From Nageia nagi (lineage: Eukaryota; Pinophyta), in NCBI GenBank assembly GCA_050084985.1, contig JBITNC010000001.1:8556001-8620000 (forward strand): a DNA stretch of 64,000 nt, written 5' to 3'. The notes below the pieces were generated by a model. The model searched no databases, had not been told where the DNA came from, and saw only the letters and a list, made by a program, of their open reading frames with translations. This document shows, piece by piece, positions 46,231 to 58,400 of this stretch (position 1 is its first letter; every line of letters begins with the position of its first letter). The translations under genes and the position numbers were made by a program.

Positions 46231-49060
46231 TGTGGTTAGATCATCTGGGGTTAGAAGATAAAGTGAAGGAATGGTGGAATATGATATTCCATAATACGAA
46301 TATGTTATCTCTAACAAGGAAACTCCAAAACATCAAATTTTATATTCAAGAATGGAATAAAAATACCTTCAAACGAGTAGAGGAAGAAAAGGAAAGACTA
46401 AAAAGGAAGTAATCAGAATTAGAAATATAATTGAAAGGTAAGGAAACATGACAAAGCTCATGGAAAAGGAAAAAAGAAGCTTTGTGCAACCTACACAATA
46501 CTCTAGCAAGAGAGAAAATGTAGAGGCAAAAATCCAAGGTCCTTGGTTGTAGGTTGGGGATTGGAATACCCAAATTTTCAAATTGAAAACATTTAGACAT
46601 AGGGTAACCAACAAAATACTGGAGTTTAAAAATGACTAGGGGATGACAATTAGAGATCTAAAAGAAATCAAGGATGTAGGTGCAAGCTTCTATAAAAGCC
46701 TTCTATACTTGGAAACCATTTCAGATGAAGCAACTACATAGGATATCCTTAAGCATATTCTCAATCTAATAATGGAGGAAGATAATAGAACAATGATAAG
46801 AATATTCTCTTTTTAGGAGATTGAGAAAATAGTTTTTCATTGTCCCACAACAAAAGCCTCGCCTAGATGGTTTCACCATGGAATTTTTCCAAACATATTT
46901 GGTAATTATGGGCAAAGATATTTTTCTAGCTATAAGGGAGTTGCAAATCTTAGGTAAAATCCTTAAATTCTAGAATGTGGCCTTCCTTTCCATGATCCCA
47001 AATATTAACAAAGCAAAACTTTAGACCAATAAGCTTGTGTTACATGATCTATAAGATAACATAAAAGCTCTCACTAATAGACTGAGACCACTACTTTACA
47101 AAATCATATCTACAGAGCATGGAGGATTTTTCCAAGGAAGGAAGATAGTGGATGGTATCATTGAATTGGATGAAACCTTGCATTCAATCCAAACAAGGAA
47201 TGAGGAAGATTTATTTCTTAAGCTTTACATACATAAGGACTATGATAGGGTCAACTATAACTTCTTAGTCAAGGTTAATGCCAAATTTGGCTTCTCTCAT
47301 ATTTGATAGAGTTGGACCATGTAATATATCTCCATAGACTCTTTTTTAGTTTTGATCATTGGACAGGTAGTTGGTTTCTCTCAGTCTCAAAGAGGGTTAA
47401 TTCAATGGGACCCTATATCCACCTACTTGTTTACAATAACAATTGAGGTACTTGGAAGAAGAATAGGGCATGATGGGTCAATAGGCCACATTAAAGGTTT
47501 AAACCCCTCATCAGCCCCAAATATGGTGACCCATGATCAATTTGTACATGACACAATTATCATGGGAAAATATTTGGTAGTATAAACTAGGAACTTCCTC
47601 CAAATCTTGTAAACTTATGAGGCAACATCATAACAAAAGGTGAACTTTGAGAAAAGCAAACTATGTTTTTACACACACTCCCATCAAAAGATAGAAAAGA
47701 TTACATAAATATTTCAATGTAAGATTGAAGAACTTCTCAACATCATTGGATATGCCATGTTATTAGAATGTCTAGAGCTTCCCATTAGAACACCCTCTTG
47801 GATTACTTCTAGAGAAAATTATCTAGATGGACAGGAGCAACACATAGTATAGATGGGAAGTGCCTACCATTCAATATTATTCTCCAAAGAATTTTGATCT
47901 ATTGTGCATTATGATTTAAGATCCCAAGTAGCTTGTGTGATAAAAAGGTCAAATTTGAAATAATTTCCTTTATTCTGTAATAGAGGAGATTATCTGTAGT
48001 CAGTTGGGATAAGGTTTGCAAGCCATGGAAGAAAGGAGGGCTTGATTGAGAAGCTTGAAGAACTTTAGCATTGCTCTATGGGAAAAGTTAGCATGGCAAG
48101 TTAGCAATGATAAAGAAAAGTGATGGGTCTGCATTTGTAAAGAAAAGTACCTTTAGGTGGAACCAAAATTCTTAAAAAGTGGACCAATTTTGTATGGATC
48201 CTCCTTTTGGAAAGCGCTAGTGTGAGTTAGATCGATGATTGAAGCAAAAGTTTCCTGGTGAATTAGGAGATGGTCAAACTATAGATTTTTGGTCGGGTGA
48301 ATGGGAAGGTAATGGTACTTTCCAACATAAGAATGGAATGTTAGAGATGGCCCTAATAGGTCCTCAACTCAATTAGCATATCCATAGCATCCTATTCATG
48401 TATAGAGAATGGTTGAAGGGTCTAATTTCACATCCACCCAGAAATCTAAACCTAAAGCCACAAGTCCAATTGATTGAGGATAATTTGAAATAGATTAAAT
48501 CCTCAAAAGATGAAATCAAGGACCACCTGATCTAGAAATTAGAAAAGAATGTTAATTATTCAATCAAATCTGGATATGAAACTCTTGTTCCACCTGCCCT
48601 TGAGCCATTCACAATTAGGAAAGTCTAGATAAAAAGAGTCATGCCAAAGATTCAACACTTTCTATGATTGATCTTTCAAAAAAAGATATTGACTCAAGAT
48701 AATCTCCATAAATAAGGAATTATAATACCCAATAGGTGCCCTCTCTATATGAATGAAGAAGAATCAGTAGATCACCTCCGCCTTCACCTCCCCTACTCAA
48801 GGAAGATTTGGGTTGGCTTACTTGGGGATATGAAACATGAGGCTAGGTTGTCCATCTCAAAAGTGATTATCAAATGGCCACCTATCCCACCTAAAAAATC
48901 ATGAAGTCAAGGTAGTAAGCAATGGTGGACTCTAACACTTCCTCATATTTTTGGGAACTATATAAAGAAAGAAATAAAAGGATATTTCAAGATAAGAACA
49001 TGAATCCTCAATGGTTAATCCAAAAAGATAATTAACATGGTGGATGAAAATTGGAGACTA
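46230..49060 (+). pseudogene. LINE reverse transcriptase and zf-RVT domain
   Basis: Frame 46230-46412 is the endonuclease-RT linker (MWLDHLGLEDKVKEWWNMIF, KLQNIKFYIQEWNKNTF). RT: KPRLDGFTMEFFQTYL near 46855, DETLHSIQTRNEEDLFLKLY near 47175, QRGLIQWDPISTYLFTITIE at 47390-47450, active site FVHD in place of FADD, then a FEKSKLCF thumb motif near 47650. C-terminal: SIEAKVSW/IRRW near 48240, zinc region CPLYMNEEESVDHLRLHL near 48745, ELYKERNKRIFQDKN near 48960. Copies RNA at the nicked target. Inactive. Confidence 0.82.
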
Positions 49061-49485
49061 CTCCAAAAGGACACAAATCAAGGGAGGGTAGGTGGGTCAT
49101 GAATGATGCACATGCGAATCAAACATAAGGTGACGGACTAGGTGGAAACCACATGGGAAGTCCTTTCCCTAGCTGATACCATAGCATTGCCATAGATCAA
49201 GTCATGAAGAGTTATCAATATGGAAGACTCATGGATGGTAGAGATTGAGTCTCATAATAATAATCAATGCATTCCTATGGAGATATTAGGTAGGCATTGG
49301 TGTGTTTCTCAATTGGCAATTAGCATCATGACAAGGTAGAAGAGGAAGGAACCTGAAAGAAGAGATGAGATTAGGTAGGAACCCTTAGTTTGGGAGATAC
49401 TATGCAATGGTAGTATCAGAGGCTTCATAAAAGCGTTGAATAGGCATAACCAAGAGTGGTCTAAGTAGGTGGTAGAGTCTTGGGA

Positions 49486-49933
49486 TTGCTAAAATGTATA
49501 ATGCATTATTGTAAGGTCTCTTCATGAAATTCACTTAATAATTAAGGGTATCCCTAGATAGCTTAATTATTTAGTAAATATGATAATGTAACTTATCCTA
49601 CACTCCATCTCATGAGCATACCCCTTGGGAAAAAGGATGATGCATGTCATGACATTATACATTCGTTAAAAGGATGATCCAAGGGAGGATTTTGCCCTAT
49701 AAACAGAGGGCCTCTCCTCTTGGTTATTTACTTAAGTTTGTAGCAAAATTATGCGTTAGAATTGTTAGAAATAGATTTTGTAAGAGAGTTCCATTGTGAT
49801 AAGTAATAAAAAATATGGTTCAAGTGGATGTACTCCCATGTTGGAGGAACCACTATACATGGTGTATGTCATTGTGCATGAAATTATTTTTCTTGTGTTG
49901 AAATCTTGGTTATGGAATCTCTCAATTCCTTCA
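49486..49933 (+). repeat. LTR of a copia-type element (5' LTR)
   Basis: About 450 bp ending ...CCTTCA, followed 2 nt later by a primer site. Contains TATAAACA at 49698-49705 (CCCTATAAACAGAGGG). The start near 49486 (TGCTAAAATGTATAATG) is a guess. No internal copia domains follow, so only the end of the element remains. Confidence 0.6.
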
Positions 49934-49935
49934 TT

Positions 49936-49948
49936 TGGTATCAAATCC
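49936..49948 (+). promoter_or_regulatory. Primer-binding site, initiator-Met tRNA type
   Basis: TGGTATCAAATCC, close to the TGGTATCAGAGCC that pairs with initiator tRNA-Met and is standard in Ty1/copia elements; two changes are transitions or likely decay. Confidence 0.65.
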
Positions 49949-50440
49949 ATCTTGGAGGTTTCTCGAATGAGAGGCAAAATATCCTAAGGTGTCATTTCTT
50001 ACTCTCTTACATTCTTCTTGAAGTATTTGTTGCAAATCTAACATTACTTTGTTAGTTACATTTGTTTGGCTTAAAATGTAATAAAATATTGTTGCAATGC
50101 AATTTATACTAACAATTTTATTTTTTGTTAGTTTAATTTTTTTGGGTAAAACATTGCTGAATATGTGGCAACAATATTTTTCTTATATCATGAAATTTTT
50201 TGTAGGAAAAATTTGCAAATTATTTTTTAATTTTAAAAAGTTATAAAAACTTGAAAAAAAAGAAGCTTTACAAGCTTTTTTGTTATATAAAAAGAAGGGA
50301 GAATCTATTTTTATATAACAATAAAAGGAGAGCATTGTATTAACAAATTCTACCATGTGAATTTTTTTTAATTAGAAGTATTTTTTGTATAATAAAAAAA
50401 AAAATGGGGCTTTGATATACAAAACAATTAGATGTATTTT
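49949..50440. other. AT-rich sequence after the LTR
   Basis: Poly(T/A)-rich, no gag frame of the copia element recognisable. Confidence 0.3.
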
Positions 50441-51990
50441 TTTCTCTAGAATGTCATTTTCCCGTGAAAGTTTGGTTGTGCAGGGCTCTCTACTGGCTTG
50501 TGCTAAAAAGGAAGGAGCAGCAATTTCTCCCTGAATCATAGACCTCCCCACCTGTAATTAACCTTGTATTTCCCAATAGCTGAACTTTTAAGGCGAATGT
50601 GAAGCTGTGTCCATCCTTAACCCAACACTGCCAAAAATCACCCTAATATCATTTTTTCTATGCGGAACATAATGTAACCTCATGTTGATTAAACCTCACC
50701 TAAAATCCTTATCGTGAAGAAATTCTCCTCACATTACTTTCACTCTCTCTGTAATCGAAACCATATAGAGGTAGAAATACGATAGATGCTCATAAGACCA
50801 GCTCTCCTTTTCCCATGCCAACTGTTGATGCTATCCAACAGCGTGGCCCTCCTTATCTACGTTCAAAAACTAGTTGAAGGCCTTCGAAAGTGAGACCCAA
50901 ATGATATCATGGGTAGGCATGAGAAATGAGAGTAAGAAGATACGGGAGGGTTATGAGGTTAAGCGTGGGTGGCAACGTTGTTTGTGCAAAAAAAACATTT
51001 TCCGTTAGTCTCAGCTGATTGCGATTGAGAATGAGAGTGTGGGTACGCTTTCCTTGGTTTAAGACTTTCATCTGAAAGCAGCACTCTGAAATATAGACAG
51101 AGGTATATTCGTTTTATCAGTGATTTAAATCTCATAGAACATACAACAAAAAGCATCCCTATCAGACAATAGTTAAAAGGTATATAACTGCTAGGATATG
51201 TGTGTCTCAATGGTGCATTGGGCAGGAAGTGGCTGAGGTGCAGTCGTTTTGCTTCTCCCCGCTGCACTCTATAATGAGGACAATCTCAATGAGGCTATGT
51301 AGGTCTTGCATAATGTTTATGGCACCATGGACGACTTCGCCTCCTTCATTTTTGAAGGTGTTGGTCTTCTGTTGCTCGTATCTTCAGTCATTTAATCTCC
51401 TCAATAACCCACCAAAATGATGTGAATATCGCCTTTCTAAACTTTATTGAGATGGGTAGGTGCAGGACATGTGGTTGCAGGATGCAATGCATACTGTCAA
51501 ATGCTCTGCACTTGCCTTCAACCGCTCTACACTTACAATTATCTGCACAAACTTATCCACTTTATGTTAGCTGAGGAAGCTTAGCGCTTGCACATCTTTC
51601 GACTGTATACCTGAACGAGACGTGTTCTCGTGGAAATGATAATTTTAGGAACCAAAGGCTTGATAGGTCTTATTTAATTTAAGCCTAATACGATTTAGGA
51701 GGGAATGGAGCTCCATGCCCTATAGCAGGGTATTCAGACCATGCACGTCTAAGGATGAGATTGCTTGCTGATGGATATTTTGTCGAAGCTTCACGGGTCC
51801 TTTCAACGTATTCATATCGTGTTATCATTGCAGTCCATGTCAGTGAGGCCATAAACTATGTCTCCACTTTTATTAGTTACGTAAGCATGGCAAAATATAC
51901 TGGAAGAAAGTTGGTAAAAGGTTGTAGTTTTTTATTACGTTGTAGATGTTTTTTTTTAATTTTTCAAGCTCATTTTCAAATTGATGGTTG
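50441..51990. other. CpG-retaining, higher-GC block, likely genic
   Basis: CG dinucleotides, nearly absent elsewhere, recur here (GGCGAATG, ATCGTGAAG, AATACGATAG, CAGCGTGG, AAGCGTGGGTGGCAACG, GACGACTTCGCC, GAACGAGACGTGTTCTCG). No repeat partner is seen in the window. Frames include a 102-codon one on the minus strand (51267-50959) and a minus-strand stretch NEGGEVVHGAINIMQDLHSL near 51350-51290; neither is recognised. An organelle-derived insertion is another explanation. Confidence 0.45.
51699..51880 (+). CDS. Candidate 182-nt exon, product unknown
   Basis: The acceptor-like GATTTAG (AG 51697-51698) and donor TTAC/GTAAGC (GT 51881) flank 182 nt that stay open in one frame: GNGAPCPIAGYSDHARLRMR, then LLADGYFVEASRVLSTYSYR and IIAVHVSEAINYVSTFISY. 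The frame also runs a little past the donor. CpG content and lack of decay stops distinguish it from the transposon frames. I do not recognise the protein, and neighbouring exons were not identified, so this is a weak gene call. Confidence 0.3.
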
Positions 51991-52940
51991 AAAATTTGTT
52001 AGAGAGTGGGTCGATCATGAATTGGATTTAATTTTTAATTTTTTAAGTTTTTTTAGTTTTACATGATCACTTGTGTTGTCCTTATACTAATGTTGCATAG
52101 TATCATATCATATCTTTTAACTAATCATTTAGATGTCTTACCTAATATAAAAAATTTATAATAAATATTTAATGAATTAAATAATATTAAAAATAAATTT
52201 ATCATAATAACATGTGTTATTAATTGTAAATATGATCTTTTAAAAAAATTATAGTGCAATATCATACTTTGAAATAGATATGAACTTATTTTTATTGAAT
52301 ACTTTCAATTAGTATATTATTTTTTTAATTTCATTTGTAATTATTGTATATAATATTTTTTATTTGATTGAATACAACATTTTCAATTTGAATTTTAATA
52401 TTTCTTATTTAGATGTTATTTTGTTTTCTAATGATATATATAAAGAAGTGTAGTTTAGCATTTTTCTTATTATTTACTTTTAACTTTTATTTGATTGAAT
52501 GCAATATTCTTTCTTGTGAAGAATATAAAAAATATTTTATTAGATTACAATTTCTATAGGTGCAAACACATAATTAATGTCTTATGATTACAAGAAGATT
52601 ATATACAATATGAATGATTCTACGTTAACATTTATAATAAAGCATTTATGCTTGAAGTTTATCCTCCATATATATGTATATATATATGTTCACAATCTTG
52701 TTGACATCTAAATCATATATAAAATTTTGTAAAAATAATTAAACAGATGTATAATATTTTATTTTTTGTTATTTATTTAAATTATTAAAATACAAAATTA
52801 TATATTATAATACAATGAAGGATCTCTTTCTATGAAAGGAATGTATGCAAATTTTATTAAAGCTATTATATTATAAACTCAATATGAGCTTAAATGGGAT
52901 GGCACCATTGAAGAATTTGTTGGGTAGCTACGAATTATTT
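51991..52940. other. AT-rich interval
   Basis: Very AT-rich with a short TATATATGTATATATATATG microsatellite near 52670. No coding or RNA feature seen. Confidence 0.3.
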
Positions 52941-52945
52941 GTGCA

Positions 52946-52956
52946 TGCCTACATTG
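52946..52956 (+). promoter_or_regulatory. Degenerate upstream sequence element (USE) of the U1 gene
   Basis: TGCCTACATTG matches about 7 of 11 positions of the plant snRNA USE (RTCCCACATCG). It lies 65-75 bp before the RNA start and 33 bp before the TATA-like element, the spacing of pol II-transcribed plant snRNA genes. Confidence 0.45.
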
Positions 52957-52988
52957 AATAGAAGGTTGGAGAGTAAAAGAGGAGAGAG

Positions 52989-52997
52989 GATAAATGG
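52989..52997 (+). promoter_or_regulatory. TATA-like element of the U1 gene
   Basis: GATAAATGG, about 30 bp upstream of the RNA 5' end. Confidence 0.4.
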
Positions 52998-53020
52998 GAG
53001 GGGAGGAGAAGCATAAAAGC

Positions 53021-53177
53021 ATACTTACCTGGGCGGGGTCAATAGGTGATCAGCGAGGCCAATGGCCTAGGGAGAGCACTTCCATTGCACTTGGGAGGGG
53101 ACTCTTTCTAGCATCTCCCAATGTAGAGAGTGCACGTCATAATTTGTGGAAGAGGGGTCTCGCATGCGTAACCTCCA
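53021..53177 (+). ncRNA. U1: U1 spliceosomal snRNA gene, slightly divergent (possible pseudogene)
   Basis: Begins exactly ATACTTACCTG, the 5' end that pairs with 5' splice sites. Stem-loop I keeps GGGGTCAAT and GATCA, but the U1-70K loop reads GATCAGCGAGG where GATCANGAAGG is expected, and one stem pair is lost. Stem-loop II has the U1A-binding loop CATTGCACTT. The Sm site CATAATTTGTGG at 53147-53158 is intact, followed by a weak terminal stem (GAGGGGT...ACCTCC). Length about 157 nt is near the usual 160. CpGs are retained. It would base-pair with 5' splice sites in the nucleus. No clear 3' processing box is seen. Confidence 0.85.
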
Positions 53178-54120
53178 CAAAACCCAAATCCTAAATTACC
53201 AACATTATGGATCTTCATTCACTTCTTATCTGTTACAAAGATTGTTGCAACCCATCAGTATCATCTATTTAAGGACCACATAAGTAATACTTCAATATCT
53301 GGTTTGGGAATGGAATGGTTTCAGGTTAATACAAATTTTATTCTTCTTGGTAAGCAGATGATGTATATTCCTAGGTGATTAATCTTACATTCTAACTTTG
53401 AGATGATTGCTTTAGTGTGGCCATATATCTTCAACCCTCTTTTCTCTACCTTATAGAGTTGTTCTTCCTAAAATACAATGACCAACATTCTACATATGTA
53501 ACTCCCTAACTTAAATGTTATAAAACCACTAGCTAGATCAAAGTAAGAGTAGAAAACCTACCAAAGGTATGAATACCAATCTTAAATTTTCAAATAATGA
53601 GAGAGGTAAGGGAAAATAGTGGTTTGCATTTATTTCATGGTCCTCATAAACCTTCTTAAATCTTGATACCATAGTCTCTCCTCCTACTCTTCTTGCCATG
53701 ATGTATTCATATTTTCTTTTAGCTCACTGCTAGTTACTTGCCCACAAGTTTCTTACGAGTTGTAGACATAATAATTTTGTACTAAAAAGAAATGGCTATT
53801 CTTATATCACATAAAATCAAAGTATACAAGTGTTTACTTCAAAAGCACTTACATGCATTGGATTATATTTTCATTTTTTGTATTCAATAAAAATTTTACA
53901 TAAGATTTCTTCAATATAATTAAATCTCTTACTTTTTATTTCTAATATGTTCATATGTTTTTGTATGTGCATAAGTTGTTAAATTAATTTTAGTATGCTA
54001 ATGTTTGATTTTCTATATACAAGGTATATTTTTAAGCTTCCTTTGTATATTTGTAAGCAGTATTTTGAAATACAAATAAGCTATATTTGATAATAATAGT
54101 TGGCTACTCAGTTGGGAGAG
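53178..54120. other. Unassigned interval between U1 and PPR relic
   Basis: No confident feature. Minus-strand fragments near 53450-53700 faintly resemble PPR sequence but are too decayed to call. Confidence 0.25.
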
Positions 54121-54126
54121 TTATAT

Positions 54127-55415
54127 TTACATCGTAGGCATCCTCTTTGAAGAGGGAGAATGCATAATGTTGAATTGATGATTTTCAATCACTTCTAGAC
54201 CATGCTCGATGATAGAAATTCTTTGGAGCATCAATTTATTATGCCATGTGTCTTTTAACATTATGGGGGGGCTGAGGATGGCTACTTTGCTAGCAGCGTG
54301 AAAAGTTGGCATTACAATCGGGTTGTTGGAGAATCTCCTAGATCTATCCATCTTTCCTAGCATCATTAAAGCCCACTTCAAAGGATCTTTAAAAGTGGAT
54401 TAGATGTTGTAATGGTGAATACATTGGTATATGTGTACACAAAAGGTAACACATAGAGAATTCATGTAATTTATTTGATGAAATGTATGCAATTTTTATA
54501 GCCTCACAACACATATCGATCACAAAATATGGATAACACAAGATACTTTTAGGTAGGTACAATTGTCAAGAGTAAAGCCCAACCCCACAACCTTTGTCAT
54601 ATCCTTCCAACATGTGCCATGATGGGAATTCTAGAGGAAGGTGTAGACATCCCTCAAAGAGTGGTTGCAAATAGCCATGCAAATAGCATAACATGGTTAG
54701 GTATTCTACTTGCAAATAGCTAAGAAGGATTAGTAGATGGGGACTGTAGTGACTCTTATTACAATTATTCTTGAGAAGATCATTATACATGTATTATTAA
54801 TCACCTTTTGCTATATAAGTACACCAAATTGGGTGCACAACAATGTTTGCTTGGTACATGTAGACTACTTATGAATGTAGGAGGAGGGATTAAGTGGCAA
54901 TAATTATTTTTGTTGGAGACTAAATATAATCCATCATATATTCTCCTTTTAAATATTTCTACTAAAGTGGGTAGTGAGGATGATGTTCTGAGTAAGGAAA
55001 TTAAAGAAAGAAAAAGGAAACAAGAAGACTCTTGGATGTATGTGGATTCAAGTTGACAAAGTATTCATGCTTTTCTTGTAGGTGATAGATTGAACATAGG
55101 AGATCTATGGTAATTTGAATAAACTATCAAGTAAGATTAAGGTAATGAATTATATTTTCAAATACAATACTTGTGTTGAATGATATGGAAGCTAAAGATA
55201 AATAACTACTTAGAAAAGTTCGTAATTGAATTCAGGTTATTAAAGACTTCATTGGAAATATTATTAAGGTTATGAAGAACCTTCAATTATGTAATGACTG
55301 CAGTTCTACAACCAATTTTATCCCTAGGACTGTTGTAAGGAACATTGCTATGAGGGATGCGAATTGATTTCATCATTTCAAACATGGAGAATGTTCTTAT
55401 GGGGATTATTGGTGA
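54127..55415 (+). pseudogene. Decayed DYW-class pentatricopeptide repeat (PPR) protein gene, C-terminal part
   Basis: Plus-strand pieces: SGLDVVMVNTLVYVYTKGN (about 54393-54450, PPR helix), VKPNPTTF plus CAMMGILEEGVDI and QRVVANS across a frameshift (54570-54690), and LLGTCRLLMN near 54850. The E domain is NPSYILLLNISTKVGSEDDV near 54935, E+ is KKTLGCMWIQVDKVF near 55025 with IYGNLNKLSSKIK near 55100, and DYW is MKNLQLCNDC, TVVRNIAMRDAN, FHHFKHGECSYGDYW, then TGA at 55413-55415 exactly after GDYW. The catalytic HSE of the deaminase-like domain reads YLE (55207-55215) and the terminal CSCGDYW has lost a Cys. A block at 54381-54127 encodes the preceding PPR part (ALMMLGKM, IIEHGLEVIENHQFNIM) on the minus strand, so it is inverted. 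Such proteins edit organelle RNA (C to U). Confidence 0.78.
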
Positions 55416-58400
55416 TGTAAATTAATGCGAACCATTTTCATCATTCCATCATTTCATTTTTCAAAAAAGTGTTGTTATTAAATATTTATATGAATATATA
55501 ATGTTGTTGATTATTGACATCATTTTTTAGGAATCATCTGCAATTATAGAGTAAAGAGTTGGAGAAGAAAGCACATGAATCACAAAAATGAAAGAAGAAA
55601 TATTTGAAGTAAATAGATAACATTCAAAGAATAATAAATTATTTTAGTGGGCTTACAAGTAATGAGGTACTTTGGCATAAAGAGAGTAGAACAACTCTTA
55701 TATGTACTTTTCTCTTAACTTTATTAGGATTAATGAAGGGAGTGAGCAATGAAAAAGTCATGCATGTTGTCCAAGTTTGTTAATTTCAAACCATGATTAA
55801 TACTAATGTTAGTTACTTTCTTGGCATTGGAACCTTAGAATGCATCAAATATAAATTGGATGAGATGTCACATAGATGCCCTCAATAATCAAGTTGCAAA
55901 ACAGTGTGATGGCTTCCACTTTTACACTAATAGTAAATAATGAGGCATAAATACCACCCTTACTAGAAGGGTGCTCCTCTAGCCATCACCATCAACACAT
56001 TAACCACTGTATCACAATACTTCTACATCAATTATTTAACTTTCATCTTACCATTTCTTATCTCAAATCCCATCTCTCCTTCCATTTGATTGCTAAATTA
56101 CCTACAAAAGAGTAGAATACTGCTAGTACAAGTACCTCATTCTCTCAATAGTTTTCTTTTCTAGTTTCTATTTTCTTATTTTTTAATATATATTGAAATC
56201 TATTACTAGTTGTGTGCATTTTAGAGATAAGTTGTTACATTGCTGCTAGGCCACTCTACGGATCTAAAAAGCTGGTGGGTCTGGAGGAAGAGCAACCTCT
56301 CGTGCTAACCTACCATAAGGGTTTCTATAGATGAAAAGGAGGAAGGGGAAATTATTGAGGATGAAAAGATCGAATCGAGGGAAGAGAAAATGATGTCCAA
56401 GATAAAAATTTCAACTCGACCATTTCCAAGTTACCTAGTTTTTGTTTCATTGTTAGAAAATAATTGAATTTTTGAGTGACTTGCTGGAAACTTATTTATT
56501 TATTAATCAAATACATATTAATCAAATATTTTTATTATGTTATCACTTTTAATAAATAAAAAAATAACATTTAAAATCAAAGAGCACAATTATTAATCTA
56601 TGGCATACCCATTGCACAAGGTTGCAATAGCTAGTTTTACATCTTACAATTGCATGTGCTTAAAATTATCTTTCACCTATCAATTTTTCAATTAGCAGGT
56701 CCAAGGAAGACATCAACATGTTTGGAAATTTCTTAAGTTTTTCCTAATTTGATCCATATTTCAAAATAGTCTATTATCATATCTGAATGGTCAACATAGT
56801 GGAGTATCATGTAACCCATAATGGAGGTAATAGTGCAATTTTTATTCATTCTTTATAAGTGGTGGATGGAGGCTATAAATACTTTATTAACTTGTGTGAC
56901 CCTTACTGCTCTTTTTCTAGGATGAATCATACACATTATTGATCTTCTTGGTCATTCATACTTTTTTTTGTAAAATATTTTTAATGCATCAATTTTTTTT
57001 ACAAATAATATATATTAATATAGTATAATGAATATATTTTTAATATATCGTTTGGTTATTATATTATTTTTCCCTCTAACAGAAAGGAGATATTTTTTAA
57101 GGGTAATTTTTTTTAGATAAATTTTTTCATAAAAATGGGGGGAATAAACTGATCCTTTTTATGTTTGTAATGTTTTGGCCAAACTCCTTTTTTTAGCAAA
57201 ATAAAATGATAAAATGCAAAAAGGATGCATTTTTTTAAGTTTTAAGAGATTTTTGGAAAGGTACTTAATAAATTTAATTTTTTTAGCTTGACTCTTATTA
57301 AGTAACCTTACATGTTGTTGAGATAAGTTCATTTTATCTTTAAAATCTCTTATTTATTTTGCTAAACTCTTAATTTCTTCTTAAATTTAACCATATCTTC
57401 AAAGGAAAATAGGATATGTCTAATGTCCTTTTCGCAAGATTGAAGGTTTTGAAAGGAGAAGAATCAAGATGGAAAAGGTGCAAAAAAGAGAAAAATATTA
57501 GTCTTTTCAATATAATTTCATTGGGCAAGCATTATCCAATATTGTTTTCATGGATCATTTGAACAATAGCATGATGTAATGTCTCTTAAAAACAAGCTCT
57601 TAAGAATATTTGTAACTAACAACTAACCCTAAGGAAAACTACTAACTATTTTTTGTGGTTTATTTTCTTAGTATTTAAGTTGTTAAATAAAATGACAAAG
57701 TGCTTAAATTCATTACAATAATTACAACAAAAGTAATAAAAGTGCACTAACCTATAATTTAGTCTACAATTACAAACCAACAAATGTAGTTTAGATTTCT
57801 CTAGACTTACAAAATTTGGTTTCTAATTACTAATCAATGGAAGAATAAGATGCACTAACATTACAATCTGTAACTTACAAATCTACAATTTACAAATTGA
57901 TTTATAACTTGCAAATATTACTTATAATTAGCACAATTTACAGTTGAATAATTTATTTACCATATCCTTAAAATTTTACAATTGGATAATTATTTAAGAT
58001 GACTTTTGTAAGCATTTAGATAAAAAAAAATATTATGACAATATTTTATGCAACTACTGATGAATTGTTTTGTAACTTTATGACTTTCTCTAAAGCTCAA
58101 ACTTGTGGACTTTAGATGTATGCATAAGAATATTTAGTTAATGGCAACCTTATTCCAAAATGCTTAAATTGCATTTTTTGATCTAATGGGATTGTGATGA
58201 AGTGCATATCATTTTAGAATTATTGGTTGTTGATATTTTTTATTGTGCACACTTTACATATCCTTAAATGGAAGTGAAAATTTGGAAAATCTTCTCCAAA
58301 TTTGAATTATTATGCACATTTTTTGATATATTTGTTTGGAGTGAGTTATGTAGACCTCCTTCCACTTTTTGGATAGGTAGATATTTTGTTTATTACCTTT

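Larger units (their letters stand above)
44600..49480 (+). mobile_element. Second LINE-1-type element (plus strand)
   Basis: ORF1 C-terminal part, endonuclease, RT and zf-RVT domain occur in standard order. The protein sequence differs from the minus-strand LINE (WNARG versus WNVRG start; IDLHGCKYTWTNR), so it is another subfamily. Stops and frameshifts are throughout, and the RT motif reads FVHD at 47541-47552. The 3' end is not marked by a clear poly(A). Confidence 0.85.

Noticed and set aside
46346-46614. Two minus-strand ORFs of 81 and 84 codons
   Set aside because: Both are antisense to the LINE endonuclease-RT linker.
52994-53194. 66-codon plus-strand ORF as a protein gene
   Set aside because: It overlies the U1 snRNA; the bases match U1 structure and not a protein.
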